Below are positions 10,743 through 23,875 of a stretch of DNA of 36,149 nucleotides, one piece after another. The stretch lies in assembly GCA_031291445.1 (NCBI GenBank), contig JARLJA010000062.1, positions 1 through 36,149 of the forward strand. The letters are read 5' to 3'. Numbering within the stretch: position 1 is the first letter of the stretch; each line of letters starts with the position of its first letter. The DNA comes from Xanthobacteraceae bacterium (lineage in GTDB: Bacteria > Pseudomonadota > Alphaproteobacteria > Rhizobiales > Xanthobacteraceae). A program made the position numbers and the translations under genes. The notes under the pieces were generated by a model, which had not been told where the DNA came from, ran no database searches, and saw only the letters and a program-made list of their open reading frames with translations.

Positions 10743-11992
10743 TGACGATGTCGGTCGTGGAAACCCTCAAGATTCACGATGCGGCGGAGGTCGAAGAGGC
10801 GGTCAAGGCGGCGCTGGCCGCCGATACGCCCCTGGAGATCGTCGGTCACGGCACCAAGCGGGCGATCGGCCAGCCGCTCGCGCCATGCCGCGCGCTCGAC
10901 CTGTCGGCGCTCGACGCGGTGCGCGACTACGAGCCCAGCGAACTGGTCCTGACGGTCCAGGCCGGGGCGCCGCTCGCCGACGTTACGTCGCTGATCGATT
11001 CGAAGAACCAGGAGTTCGCGTTCGAGCCGATGGATACCTCGGTGCTGCTCGGCACCGCGCCGGGACGCGGTACCGTCGGCGGCATGATCGCCTCGGCCTT
11101 TGCCGGTCCGCGCCGGATCAAGGCGGGGGCCGTGCGCGACCACCTGCTGGGCGCGACCGCGGTCTCGGGCTTCGGCGAGACCTTCAAGGCCGGCGGCAAG
11201 GTGGTCAAGAACGTGACCGGCTACGACCTCTGCAAGCTGATCGCCGGGTCGTGGGGGACGCTGGCGGTGATGACCGAAGCCACCATCAAGGTGATGCCCA
11301 AGGCCGAAAGCGAGGCCACCCTGGTGCTGCACGGCCTCGACGCCCTCACCGCCAACCGCGCCATGACGCTGGCGCTCGGCTCGCCCTTCGACGTCTCCGC
11401 CGCCGCCCATGTGCCGGCCTCGGCGCTGTCCCACGGCGGGGTGCTGGCGGAGCTCGATGGCGGCCGCCGGGGGCTGACGCTGCTGCGGCTCGAGGGCATC
11501 GGGGCTTCCGTCGCCCACCGGGTCGGATCGCTGACCTCGGCGCTGCAGGGTTTCGGCGGCGTCGACGTCGTGGGCGAGGAGTCGCGCCGGCTCTGGGCCG
11601 CGATCCGCGACGTCGCGCCGTTTTCGGCCGCGGGGCCGCTCGGCGCCTGGGCGGTGTGGCGCATCGTCTGTCCGCCGGCCGCCGGAGGCGAACTCGGGCA
11701 GGCGCTGGCGCGCGAGACCGGAGGCGACCTCATGTATGACTGGGGCGGCGGCCTGATCTGGCTCGCCATGCCGCCGGCCTCCGATGCCGGCGCCGGGCGC
11801 GTGCGCGCGCGGCTCGACGCCGTCGGCGCCCATGCCAGCCTGATCCGGGCCGGCGAGGACGTCCGCGCGGCCGTCGACGTCTTCCAGCCGCAGGGCGCGG
11901 GGCTTGCGGCGCTGAGCGATCGTCTCAAGCGCAGCTTCGACCCCAGGGACATCTTGAACCGCAGCCGCCTGGTCAGGAGCGTCGGGCCGTGA
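10742..11992 (+). CDS. glcE: Glycolate oxidase subunit GlcE
   Basis: 416 aa second FAD-binding subunit. It carries the short VAO-type FAD domain: LEIVGHGTKRAIG, then TAPGRGTVGGMIASAFAGPRRI, then KNVTGYDLCKLIAGSWGTLAVMTEATIKV. The C-terminal part is less conserved and ends in FDPRDILN, the usual close of GlcE. The ATG at 10742 shares one base with the glcD stop (TGATG) and the next gene starts inside its stop, so the three subunits form one coupled operon. A second in-frame ATG at 10748 is possible. It has no catalytic cysteine clusters of its own, which fits its role as a partner in the glycolate dehydrogenase complex. Confidence 0.93.
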   Translation: MTMSVVETLKIHDAAEVEEAVKAALAADTPLEIVGHGTKRAIGQPLAPCRALDLSALDAVRDYEPSELVLTVQAGAPLADVTSLIDSKNQEFAFEPMDTSVLLGTAPGRGTVGGMIASAFAGPRRIKAGAVRDHLLGATAVSGFGETFKAGGKVVKNVTGYDLCKLIAGSWGTLAVMTEATIKVMPKAESEATLVLHGLDALTANRAMTLALGSPFDVSAAAHVPASALSHGGVLAELDGGRRGLTLLRLEGIGASVAHRVGSLTSALQGFGGVDVVGEESRRLWAAIRDVAPFSAAGPLGAWAVWRIVCPPAAGGELGQALARETGGDLMYDWGGGLIWLAMPPASDAGAGRVRARLDAVGAHASLIRAGEDVRAAVDVFQPQGAGLAALSDRLKRSFDPRDILNRSRLVRSVGP

Positions 11993-13314
11993 AGACCGAA
12001 TTCTCGCTCGCCCAACTCGCCGATCCCGACGTCGCCGAGGCCGACAAGATCCTGCGCGCCTGCGTGCATTGCGGCTTCTGTACCGCCACCTGCCCGACCT
12101 ACGTGCTGCTCGGCGACGAACTCGACAGCCCGCGCGGCCGCATCTACCTGATCAAGGAAATGCTGGAAAAGGACCAGCCGCCGACCGCCGACGTGACCAA
12201 GCACATCGATCGCTGCCTGTCGTGCCTCGCCTGCATGACCACCTGCCCGTCGGGCGTGAACTACATGCATCTGGTCGATCAGGCGCGGGTCAGGGTCGAA
12301 CAGCAGTACCGGCGGCCGCTGATGGAGCGGCTGTTGCGCGCCGTGCTCGCCGTGGTGCTGCCGCGTCCCGCGCTGTTTCGCGCCAGCCTGATGGCGGCGC
12401 GCCTGGGCAAACCCCTTGCGCGCCTGATCGGTTCTGCCGGCACTCTCCAGGCGCCGACTTTCCTGAGCCGGATCAAGGCGATGCTCGCCCTGGCGCCGGA
12501 CCGGCTGCCGGCTGCCGGCGCGCCCGGCGGCACGGTGTTTTCGCCCGACGGGCCGCGGCGCGGACGGATCGCACTGCTGCAGGGATGCGCCCAGCAGGTG
12601 CTGGCGCCCGCGATCAATGCCGCCGCGATCCGCCTGCTCACCCGTCACGGGATCGAGGTCGTCCTGATCGCCGACGAAGGATGCTGCGGATCCCTGACCC
12701 ATCACATGGGCCGGGACGACGACGCGCTGACGCGCGCGCGGCACAACATCGACCTGTGGGTCGCGGAGGCGGATCGCGGCGGTCTCGACGCCATCCTGGT
12801 GACAACCTCGGGCTGCGGCACCACCATCAAGGACTACGGCTACATGCTGCGCGAGGACGGCGCCTACGCCGCCAAGGCGGCGCGCGTCGCGGCCCTGGCG
12901 CAGGACGTGACCGAATACGTCGCGGGGCTCGAGATCGCCTGGCCGCAGCGCCGCAGCGACATCGTCGTCGCCTATCACTCCGCTTGCTCGCTGCAGCACG
13001 GACAGAAAATCACCCAGCTTCCAAAAGAACTACTTTTCAAGAGTGGATTCGTGGTGAAAGATATCGCCGAGAGTCATCTGTGTTGCGGATCGGCGGGGAC
13101 GTACAATATCTTGCAGCCCGAGATTGCGGGTCGACTGCGTGAGCGCAAGGTCGCCAACATCGCAGCCGTCGAGCCCGACGTGATCGCCGCCGGCAATATC
13201 GGGTGCATGGTCCAGATTTCCGGAGGGACGACTGTTCCGGTGGTACACACGATCGAGTTGCTGGACTGGGCGACGGGTGGCCCCGGTCCGGGTCTGCTGA
13301 ACAAACGGCTTTGA
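11989..13314 (+). CDS. glcF: Glycolate oxidase iron-sulfur subunit GlcF
   Basis: 441 aa. Two ferredoxin-type 4Fe-4S motifs are present: Cys25-x2-Cys28-x2-Cys31-x3-Cys35 and Cys76-x2-Cys79-x2-Cys82-x3-Cys86. Two CCG domains follow (DEGCCGSLTHHMG and HLCCGSAGTYN), as in heterodisulfide-reductase-like subunits. GlcF carries electrons from the flavins of GlcDE to the quinone pool. The GTG start at 11989 overlaps the glcE stop by 4 bases (GTGA). Codon use becomes slightly less GC-rich around 13010-13110. The stop codon lies inside a 14-bp tandem duplication. Confidence 0.95.
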   Translation: MKTEFSLAQLADPDVAEADKILRACVHCGFCTATCPTYVLLGDELDSPRGRIYLIKEMLEKDQPPTADVTKHIDRCLSCLACMTTCPSGVNYMHLVDQARVRVEQQYRRPLMERLLRAVLAVVLPRPALFRASLMAARLGKPLARLIGSAGTLQAPTFLSRIKAMLALAPDRLPAAGAPGGTVFSPDGPRRGRIALLQGCAQQVLAPAINAAAIRLLTRHGIEVVLIADEGCCGSLTHHMGRDDDALTRARHNIDLWVAEADRGGLDAILVTTSGCGTTIKDYGYMLREDGAYAAKAARVAALAQDVTEYVAGLEIAWPQRRSDIVVAYHSACSLQHGQKITQLPKELLFKSGFVVKDIAESHLCCGSAGTYNILQPEIAGRLRERKVANIAAVEPDVIAAGNIGCMVQISGGTTVPVVHTIELLDWATGGPGPGLLNKRL

Positions 13315-13330
13315 ACAAACGGCTTTGAAC
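13299..13330. repeat. 14-bp tandem duplication across the glcF stop
   Basis: The unit GAACAAACGGCTTT occurs at 13299-13312 and again, identical, at 13313-13326, followed by a partial third copy (GAAC). The glcF TGA is formed at 13312-13314, the junction of the two copies, so the repeat does not lengthen the protein. A related AACGGCTTTG recurs near 13392-13402. Confidence 0.9.
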
Positions 13331-13439
13331 GGACCCCCCTCCGTTTCGGATCAGGGCGCGAGAGGCTCCGAAGGCTCGAACGGAAAGTCTCGAACGGCTT
13401 TGGGTTGGCGATTTCAGTGGCGGCAACAGGAGGACCACG

Positions 13440-13805
13440 ATGGCGAAAGCGAAGAAGACCAAGAAGGCGAAGAAGCAAAAGAAGGTAGTCGCGGCGAAGA
13501 AGAAGACCGCGAAGAAGGCGACGAAGAAGGCTGCAAAGAAGTCAGCGAAGAAGTCGGCCAAGAAGGGCGCGAAGAAAGCGGCCAAGAAAACCGTCAAGAA
13601 AGTCGCGAAGAAGTCGGCAAAGAAGGCCGTGAGCGCCCCGAAGGCGGCGCCGAAGAAGGCCCGCAAGCCCGCCAAGCGGAAAGCTGCCCCGAAGCCGGTC
13701 GTGCCCGCTCCGATCGAGCACGAGCCGACCTTGTCGCCGGTCGAATCAGGAGGCTGGGGGGCGCCGTCCGCCGAGCCCGAGGCCGAAGGCGGCACTCACG
13801 GCTGA
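13440..13805 (+). CDS. Lysine-rich histone H1-like protein
   Basis: 121 aa. Residues 1-67 are almost entirely Lys, Ala, Ser and Thr in a four-residue rhythm of the KKxA type, resembling the C-terminal tail of histone H1 and bacterial H1-like proteins (AlgP, Hc1, BpH1). Residues 68-90 are Pro, Ala and Lys-rich. The last ~30 residues are acidic and lysine-free (IEHEPTLSPVE to the end). Such proteins bind nucleic acid nonspecifically and are thought to compact DNA or modulate transcription. A perfect AGGAGG at 13428-13433, 6 bases before the ATG, indicates efficient translation. It follows glcF by 125 bases on the same strand and may be read through from it, but an own promoter is equally likely. 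Two large open frames across the same stretch are shadows of the AAG-rich repeats. Confidence 0.8.
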   Translation: MAKAKKTKKAKKQKKVVAAKKKTAKKATKKAAKKSAKKSAKKGAKKAAKKTVKKVAKKSAKKAVSAPKAAPKKARKPAKRKAAPKPVVPAPIEHEPTLSPVESGGWGAPSAEPEAEGGTHG

Positions 13806-13877
13806 GCCGCGCGACGCAGGGCGCTGGCCGGGCTTGCAAACCCGGCTGCGCCCGCCGCCGGCTGCCGCGGCAACGGG

Positions 13878-13910
13878 ACTTGGCAACAAGACTTGGTAGC
13901 AAGACTTGGC
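13878..13910. repeat. 13-bp direct tandem repeat, about 2.5 copies
   Basis: ACTTGGCAACAAG (13878-13890), ACTTGGTAGCAAG (13891-13903) and a partial ACTTGGC (13904-13910) lie head to tail in noncoding DNA. Copies one and two differ at two positions. The unit length is not a multiple of three, which fits noncoding sequence. Confidence 0.85.
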
Positions 13911-13922
13911 GGCGCGGCCGGG

Positions 13923-14150
13923 TCACACGACGTGGTGGCGAGAGTTGGCGACTCCTGCTCGGCGGTCCATCGGAATGGTGTGATCGCGGCCGATCGCGAC
14001 CGTCAGAGGCGGGCCGCTGGCGATGTCAGGACCACAGCCCGCGCAGTGGTAAGACCGCAAGGCGAGTTCCGAGGACCCGACCTCCAGGAAAAGCTTCGGA
14101 ACAGCTCCGGGATCTCTCGGCGAGTCGCCGCCCTCCTTCAGGACATCCAA
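13923..14150 (-). CDS. Doubtful small open frame, 75 aa
   Basis: A minus-strand frame from ATG 14150 to a TGA at 13923. Its predicted protein has a relatively protein-like composition, with LKEGGDSP near the start, KLFLEVGS and a Cys-x2-Cys pair in YHCAGCG, so a small zinc-ribbon-like protein is conceivable. Against it: no ribosome site is visible, third-position GC is lower than in neighbouring genes, and I recognise no family. It could be a real small gene, a decaying one, or chance. It would be read in the same direction as, and downstream of, the BclA-like gene. Confidence 0.25.
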   Translation of the reverse strand: MDVLKEGGDSPRDPGAVPKLFLEVGSSELALRSYHCAGCGPDIASGPPLTVAIGRDHTIPMDRRAGVANSRHHVV

Positions 14151-14240
14151 GACACCAGAAGGCCCGGCGTCACCGCCGCGGCCTTCGTCATGGCGGAGAG
14201 GCCAGCCCGGAGCCGCCGGCGGCGAATCCGGGTTGCCTGA

Positions 14241-16010
14241 TCAGTTGGCTTGCGCCTTGGCGTCGACGCCGGCCTCGGTCAGCGCAAAGCCGCCGGCACT
14301 CCTGGCGAGCGTCACGCCGCGCTGGTGGAAGGCAGTGAGGGTCGAGCGGTGGCCGATGGAGACCACCGTGGTCCGCGGCAGGCGGTCCTGCAGCAGCCGA
14401 TAGAGCGCCGCCTCGGCGGGCTCGTCGAGCGATGCAGTCGCCTCGTCCAGAAACAGGTAGTCCGGCGCCGCGAGCAGCGCCCGCGCGATGCCGAGCCGCT
14501 GCTGCTCGCCCAGCGACAGCATCCGGTTCCAGTGCGCCTCCTCGTCGAGCCGCTCGACCAGCGCCGGCAGTCCCACCGCCGCGATGGCCTCGGTCAGTTG
14601 CGCGGTGCTGAAGCCGTCGGCGGCGGTCGGATAGGCGATCGCGGCGCGCAGCGATCCGACCGGAAAATAGGGGCGCTGGGGCAGCACCATCAGCTGCGCC
14701 CTGGCGGGAATGATGATGGAGCCGCGGCCGAACGGCCAGACCCCCGCGATGGCACGAAACAGCGTCGACTTGCCGGAGCCCGACGGCCCCGTGATCAGCA
14801 GGCGCTCGCCGGCGCGAACATGCAGGTCGGTGGCGGAGACCAGCGGCTGGCCGCTGGGCAGGCTGACCAGCAGGTCCTTCAGCGCGATGTCCGGCTGGGC
14901 CTCGCCGGTCGTGGCGTGGATGGTGTCGGCGGAAGCGGACAGCGCCTGCGCGTCGGCGATCGCGGTCTCGAAGCCGTCGAGACGGGCCAAAACCGCGCGC
15001 CAGTCGGCGAGCGCGCGATAGGCCGAGACGAAGAACGACAGCGCCTCCTGCACCTTGCCAAAGGCGTTGGCGGTCTGCATCAAGCCGCCGAGCTGGACCT
15101 TGTTGGCAAAATAGGCCGGCGCCACCAGGATGAAGGGAAACACCACCGAGGCCTGCGAGTAGCTCGCCGTGAACGCGGTCACTTTTTTCGTCCGCTTCAT
15201 GATCTGCAGCCAATTCTCGACGACGCTGGCGAAACGGCCCAGCAGCCGGTCGCGCTCGGTGGCCTCGCCCTTGAGCAGCGCGATCTGCTCGGAGTTCTCG
15301 CGGACCCGCACCAGGTTGAAGCGGAAATCCGCCTCATAGGCCTGCTGCTGGAAATTGAGCCTGGCCAGCGGCCAGCCGATCAGATGGGTGAGTATGGTGC
15401 CGATGACGGCGTAGACCAGCGCCCCCCACACCAGGTAGCCGGGAATGGCGAAATCCCTGCCGAACAGGTGCAGCGGCGCCTCGGCCGACAGCCCCCAGAG
15501 GATGATGACGAAGGAGCCCAGCGATACGATGGAGCTGAGCAACCCGACACCAAGCGTCAGCGTCAGCTCGACGAACTGCTTGACGTCGTCGGTCATGCGC
15601 TGGTCGGGATTGTCGGCGGCATCGCCGAGCAGTTGCATCCTGTAGTGGTTGGCGCCGTCGAGCCATTCGCCGAGATAGCGGCCGGTCAGCCAGCGGCGCC
15701 AGCGGATCTGCAGCCATTGATTGAGGTAGAGCTGATAGACCGCGATCACGACATAGATCGTCGCCAGCACGCAGAAATAGATCAGCTCGCTGACGAAGGT
15801 GTCCCAGTTGTGTTCCTGCAGCGCGTTGTAGAAGCGGCTGTTCCACTGGTTGAGCAGCACATTGATGCCGACGATGCCGAGCTCGGACGCGATCACCGCG
15901 GCGAGCAGGCCGCGCCCGGCCCATTTGTCCTCGGCACGGAAATAGGGGAGCGCGACCCGCCAGACGGTCGCCAGCATCGAACCAATGCCGTTCAAGCCAG
16001 TGCTGTTCAC
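14241..16010 (-). CDS. SbmA/BacA-like membrane domain fused to ABC ATPase (BclA-like peptide transporter)
   Basis: 589 aa. Residues 1-340 form an SbmA/BacA-type membrane domain with about six helices and the family blocks NVLLNQWNSRFYNALQ, LNQWLQIRWRRWLTGRYL and NPDQRMTDDV. Residues 375-585 are an ABC ATPase: Walker A GPSGSGKST at 408-416, signature LSLGEQQRL near 498-506, Walker B YLFLDEA at 518-524. The architecture is that of COG4178 transporters, which include Bradyrhizobium BclA and E. coli YddA. BclA and BacA import peptides, including plant NCR peptides, and BclA is needed for bacteroid formation. Whether this copy is the BclA orthologue or a paralogue cannot be decided here. GTG 16010 follows a weak GAGAGA site; ATG at residue 12 is an alternative. 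It diverges from the lactate permease. Confidence 0.85.
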   Translation of the reverse strand: MNSTGLNGIGSMLATVWRVALPYFRAEDKWAGRGLLAAVIASELGIVGINVLLNQWNSRFYNALQEHNWDTFVSELIYFCVLATIYVVIAVYQLYLNQWLQIRWRRWLTGRYLGEWLDGANHYRMQLLGDAADNPDQRMTDDVKQFVELTLTLGVGLLSSIVSLGSFVIILWGLSAEAPLHLFGRDFAIPGYLVWGALVYAVIGTILTHLIGWPLARLNFQQQAYEADFRFNLVRVRENSEQIALLKGEATERDRLLGRFASVVENWLQIMKRTKKVTAFTASYSQASVVFPFILVAPAYFANKVQLGGLMQTANAFGKVQEALSFFVSAYRALADWRAVLARLDGFETAIADAQALSASADTIHATTGEAQPDIALKDLLVSLPSGQPLVSATDLHVRAGERLLITGPSGSGKSTLFRAIAGVWPFGRGSIIIPARAQLMVLPQRPYFPVGSLRAAIAYPTAADGFSTAQLTEAIAAVGLPALVERLDEEAHWNRMLSLGEQQRLGIARALLAAPDYLFLDEATASLDEPAEAALYRLLQDRLPRTTVVSIGHRSTLTAFHQRGVTLARSAGGFALTEAGVDAKAQAN

Positions 16011-16305
16011 AGATCAGTCTCTCTCTTTCGGGGTGTGAGTTAATTCTCTGATCTTAAATAAGAATTCCGCGCATTCGACTAAAGTCGAAGGCGTTGTGGT
16101 ATGCCATGACCTTGTCCGAAGCTTGCGCTCGACCCTAGCATGGCACCCTGCGGCTGGGGCGTTACATCACCGACAGAAAAAGGGCTGCGCATCGGCGAAC
16201 CGCGCAAAGTGTGCGGACAGTCGTCCGTGCGTCCCGCGCACTCAAAACAGCTCGGTCAGAGATTCGTCCGGGCGAACAAAAAGACAATGTGGGGGAGACA
16301 CTACG
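16011..16305. promoter_or_regulatory. Divergent control region, BclA-like gene / lactate permease
   Basis: The part nearest the BclA-like gene (16035-16075) is AT-richer than the surroundings and, read on the minus strand, contains a -10-like TTAAGA stretch. The GGGGGAG just before 16306 is the ribosome site of the permease. No gene is credible here. Confidence 0.5.
16074..16089. promoter_or_regulatory. Perfect 16-base dyad, candidate operator
   Basis: TTCGACT-AA-AGTCGAA: two perfect 7-base arms around a 2-base centre. It sits 64 bases upstream of the BclA-like start and 217 bases upstream of the permease start. The size and symmetry fit a dimeric helix-turn-helix regulator site. No regulator gene is adjacent, so its owner is unknown. 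Confidence 0.45.
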
Positions 16306-17970
<1,665 letters not shown>

Positions 17971-17994
17971 CCGAGGATCGGCGTCGAATGACCG

Positions 17995-18026
17995 GTCCCC
18001 GCGGCGTCGGCCGCGGGGACTTTTTT
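17995..18026 (+). terminator. Rho-independent terminator after the lactate permease
   Basis: Perfect 11-bp stem GTCCCCGCGGC (17995-18005) and GCCGCGGGGAC (18010-18020), loop GTCG, followed by six T (18021-18026). It lies 25 bases after the permease stop. Confidence 0.93.
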
Positions 18027-18118
18027 GTGGCCGCCGCAGCGGCTGGCCGTCACGCGGCCGTGGCCAGAGCGCAGGGAAGTCGTTAGAAAGCCGGCGTTGA
18101 TTCTTCGGCAGGTGGGAC

Positions 18119-18538
18119 ATGGGCGCAGAAGACGCGGGCAGGACGACGTGGCGGGCGGGACTTGCGATGGCCTTCATGCTCGCGGCGGCGGGGATGGAGA
18201 CGGCGTGCGCCGAGGAGTTTCCCTTCGGCCAGGAGATGACGCTCGACGCCCGGCGGCTTGCCGGCTCGAAGCGGATCCCGTCGCTGGAGATCGACGAACG
18301 CGGCACCACGCGGCTCGAATTGTGGTGCAAGGGCGGAAGCGGCCAGTTCTCGATCGCCGGCGACACCGTGGTGTTCGTGCCAGGCACCATCGAGGACCGC
18401 GGCTGTCCGTCGGACAAGGCCCAGCTCGACGATGACCTGGTGGCCGCGCTCGGCGAGGCCACCACCTGGAAACGGCAGGGTGACAGCGTCTCCTTCGTCG
18501 GATCACGGACGCTGCGGTTTCACCTCAACACCAATTGA
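18119..18538 (+). CDS. Small exported META (HslJ-like) domain protein
   Basis: 139 aa. An N-terminal hydrophobic segment (about residues 13-29) looks like a signal peptide ending before AEEFPFG. The rest fits a META/HslJ domain: LELWCKGGSGQFSIAGD, VVFVPGTIEDRGC, then a TTWKRQGDSVSFVG and LRF strand pair near the C-terminus. Cys70 and Cys96 could form a disulfide. META proteins are periplasmic or lipoprotein and loosely linked to stress or heat-shock; no enzymatic role is established. ATG 18119 follows an AGGTGGG site. It converges on the next gene with only 24 bases between stops. Confidence 0.6.
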   Translation: MGAEDAGRTTWRAGLAMAFMLAAAGMETACAEEFPFGQEMTLDARRLAGSKRIPSLEIDERGTTRLELWCKGGSGQFSIAGDTVVFVPGTIEDRGCPSDKAQLDDDLVAALGEATTWKRQGDSVSFVGSRTLRFHLNTN

Positions 18539-18562
18539 CGCGGCGGCTGCCCGCTTCCAGGT

Positions 18563-19777
18563 CTATTTCCAGGTCGTGTTGTCGGCATCCCAGCGCTGGG
18601 CCTTCAGCGCCCGCGCCGTCGCGGTGAGCGCGTCGCCGTCGTCGACCTGCGAGCCGTCCTCGGAGTTGGTTTCGGCGGTGGCGTCGGCGATCTTCAGACG
18701 GGCGCCGGCGCTTTCGTCGCTGGTGGTCAGGACCGGGTAGTTCAGCCACAGCAGCAGCTTGTCGCTGCCGCCGGGCTTGTCGAAGGCGACCAGCGCGCTG
18801 AACTCCAGGGTCTGGACCAGGCCGAGCGTCGGCAGGTCGGCGTTGGGCCGCTTGAGGGTGAGCTTGAGCTCGCCAGAGTCCTCGTTCCACTTGGCGCCCA
18901 GCGCGGTGGCGCCGAGCGCTTTCGCCAGCGTGGTCGACAGCGTCGCCGCGAGCTTGTCCTTGTTGATCTTGGCGCCACCCTCCCGCCAGTCGGCGGCGTC
19001 GAAGCGGATGGTGCGGTCCATGTCGAGCTTGCCGCTGGTCCAGCCGGCCGCGAGCACGCCCGCCTCCGATTTCAGCCGCGCCACCAGGTCGGCGGCGCGC
19101 TCCGGATCGACGTTCATGCGGACCACCTGCGCGTCCTTGCGCAGCTCGGAGCAGGACGGCAGCAGGCTGCCCAGCGAGACTTCCAGCGCCTGGCCGCGCA
19201 GCCGGCCGACGAAGTCGGCGACGGTCTCGGGCTTGATGCGGACCGCGACCGCCTCCGGAGACGCGGTGGTATAGTCGGCGGGCGCGGCGATGATGTCGTC
19301 ATCGGCGTCCAGGCTCGAGTTGAACTCCTTCTCGCTGATGTCGGCGTTGTCCGGCGAGGAGATCACCGAGACGTTGCTGCCGATGGTGACCTTGCCGTCG
19401 AACGCCACGCCGCCCGACGCCGCCTTGCGCGTCAGCGCAATGGTCACCGGCTGCTTGGCGCCGAGCGATTCGGTCGCTCCGGTGAGCTTGTTGCCCTCCA
19501 CCGTCAGCACCGCGACGAAGCGGTCCTTGCGCTCGGAACCCCGCGCCGCCGGGTAGCAGACGTCGAGCATGGCGGCCGTGACCTTGCCCCCCGACCGGGT
19601 CTCCTTCAGGACGGTGTCGGCCTGGTCGTCCATGATGCCGCTGATCGCGGTGAAGTAGCGCACCTCGTTGCCCGCCGGCTTGGCCTCCTTGGCGTCCTTC
19701 CTGGCCTGGGCCATGGCCGGGCCAGCGGCGATCACGGCCGCGAGGAACAGGACGGGAGCAACGATCTTCGCGCGCAT
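18563..19777 (-). CDS. Exported protein of unknown function, 404 aa
   Basis: ATG 19777 gives a clear signal peptide (about residues 1-24, ending GPAMA before QARKDA), so the protein is probably periplasmic. The mature part is soluble, with no further membrane segment, and rich in Lys, Asp, Ala and Thr. It has two cysteines (LDVCYPAAR and LPSCSELR). It seems to fall in two parts, with a break near residues 160-175 (NSSLDADDDIIAAPADYTT). I recognise no family. The open frame runs far upstream into the metH region in another frame, but only this start gives a secretion signal. It is 233 bases downstream of metH on the same strand, too far to be coupled in an obvious way. Confidence 0.8.
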   Translation of the reverse strand: MRAKIVAPVLFLAAVIAAGPAMAQARKDAKEAKPAGNEVRYFTAISGIMDDQADTVLKETRSGGKVTAAMLDVCYPAARGSERKDRFVAVLTVEGNKLTGATESLGAKQPVTIALTRKAASGGVAFDGKVTIGSNVSVISSPDNADISEKEFNSSLDADDDIIAAPADYTTASPEAVAVRIKPETVADFVGRLRGQALEVSLGSLLPSCSELRKDAQVVRMNVDPERAADLVARLKSEAGVLAAGWTSGKLDMDRTIRFDAADWREGGAKINKDKLAATLSTTLAKALGATALGAKWNEDSGELKLTLKRPNADLPTLGLVQTLEFSALVAFDKPGGSDKLLLWLNYPVLTTSDESAGARLKIADATAETNSEDGSQVDDGDALTATARALKAQRWDADNTTWK

Positions 19778-20010
19778 GCAGGCCTCGGATGAACAGCCGG
19801 AAAAATCCGTCACGACCCGTGGATTCGGATCGTGGCGCACAATCTCAAACCGCGGACCAATAGGCGAGTATTTTTCGCCGCCCGCGGGGTGCGAAATGCC
19901 GCCGCAGGCGACCCCGCTGTTGCGACTCCCTCGCGGCAGGCGAACGCCCAATGGCGACAGTCGCATCGCCTTGCGGCGGAGGTAAGACAACCGGCCACGG
20001 CCCGATCGAA

Positions 20011-23859
<3,849 letters not shown>

Positions 23860-23875
23860 GTCGGGATTTCGTTCC

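Larger units (their letters stand above)
13806..14240. other. Intergenic stretch between the H1-like gene and the BclA-like gene
   Basis: 435 bases between convergent genes. A GC-rich hairpin (GCCGGG 13827-13832 with CCCGGC 13841-13846, outer arms GGGCGC and GCGCCC) lies just after the H1-like stop. It has no T-run, so it is only a possible terminator. A 13-bp tandem repeat and one weak minus-strand open frame, listed separately, are the only other structures seen. Confidence 0.5.

Noticed and set aside
13325-14338. Plus-strand frame rich in Glu, Gly and Arg overlapping the H1-like gene
   Set aside because: It is the +1/+2 reading of the AAG/AAA repeats of the H1-like gene, which alone has a perfect ribosome site at the right distance.
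19884-19917. GCGGGGT / ACCCCGC inverted repeat downstream of metH, considered as its terminator
   Set aside because: In the metH direction it is followed by A residues rather than T, so it does not have terminator form.
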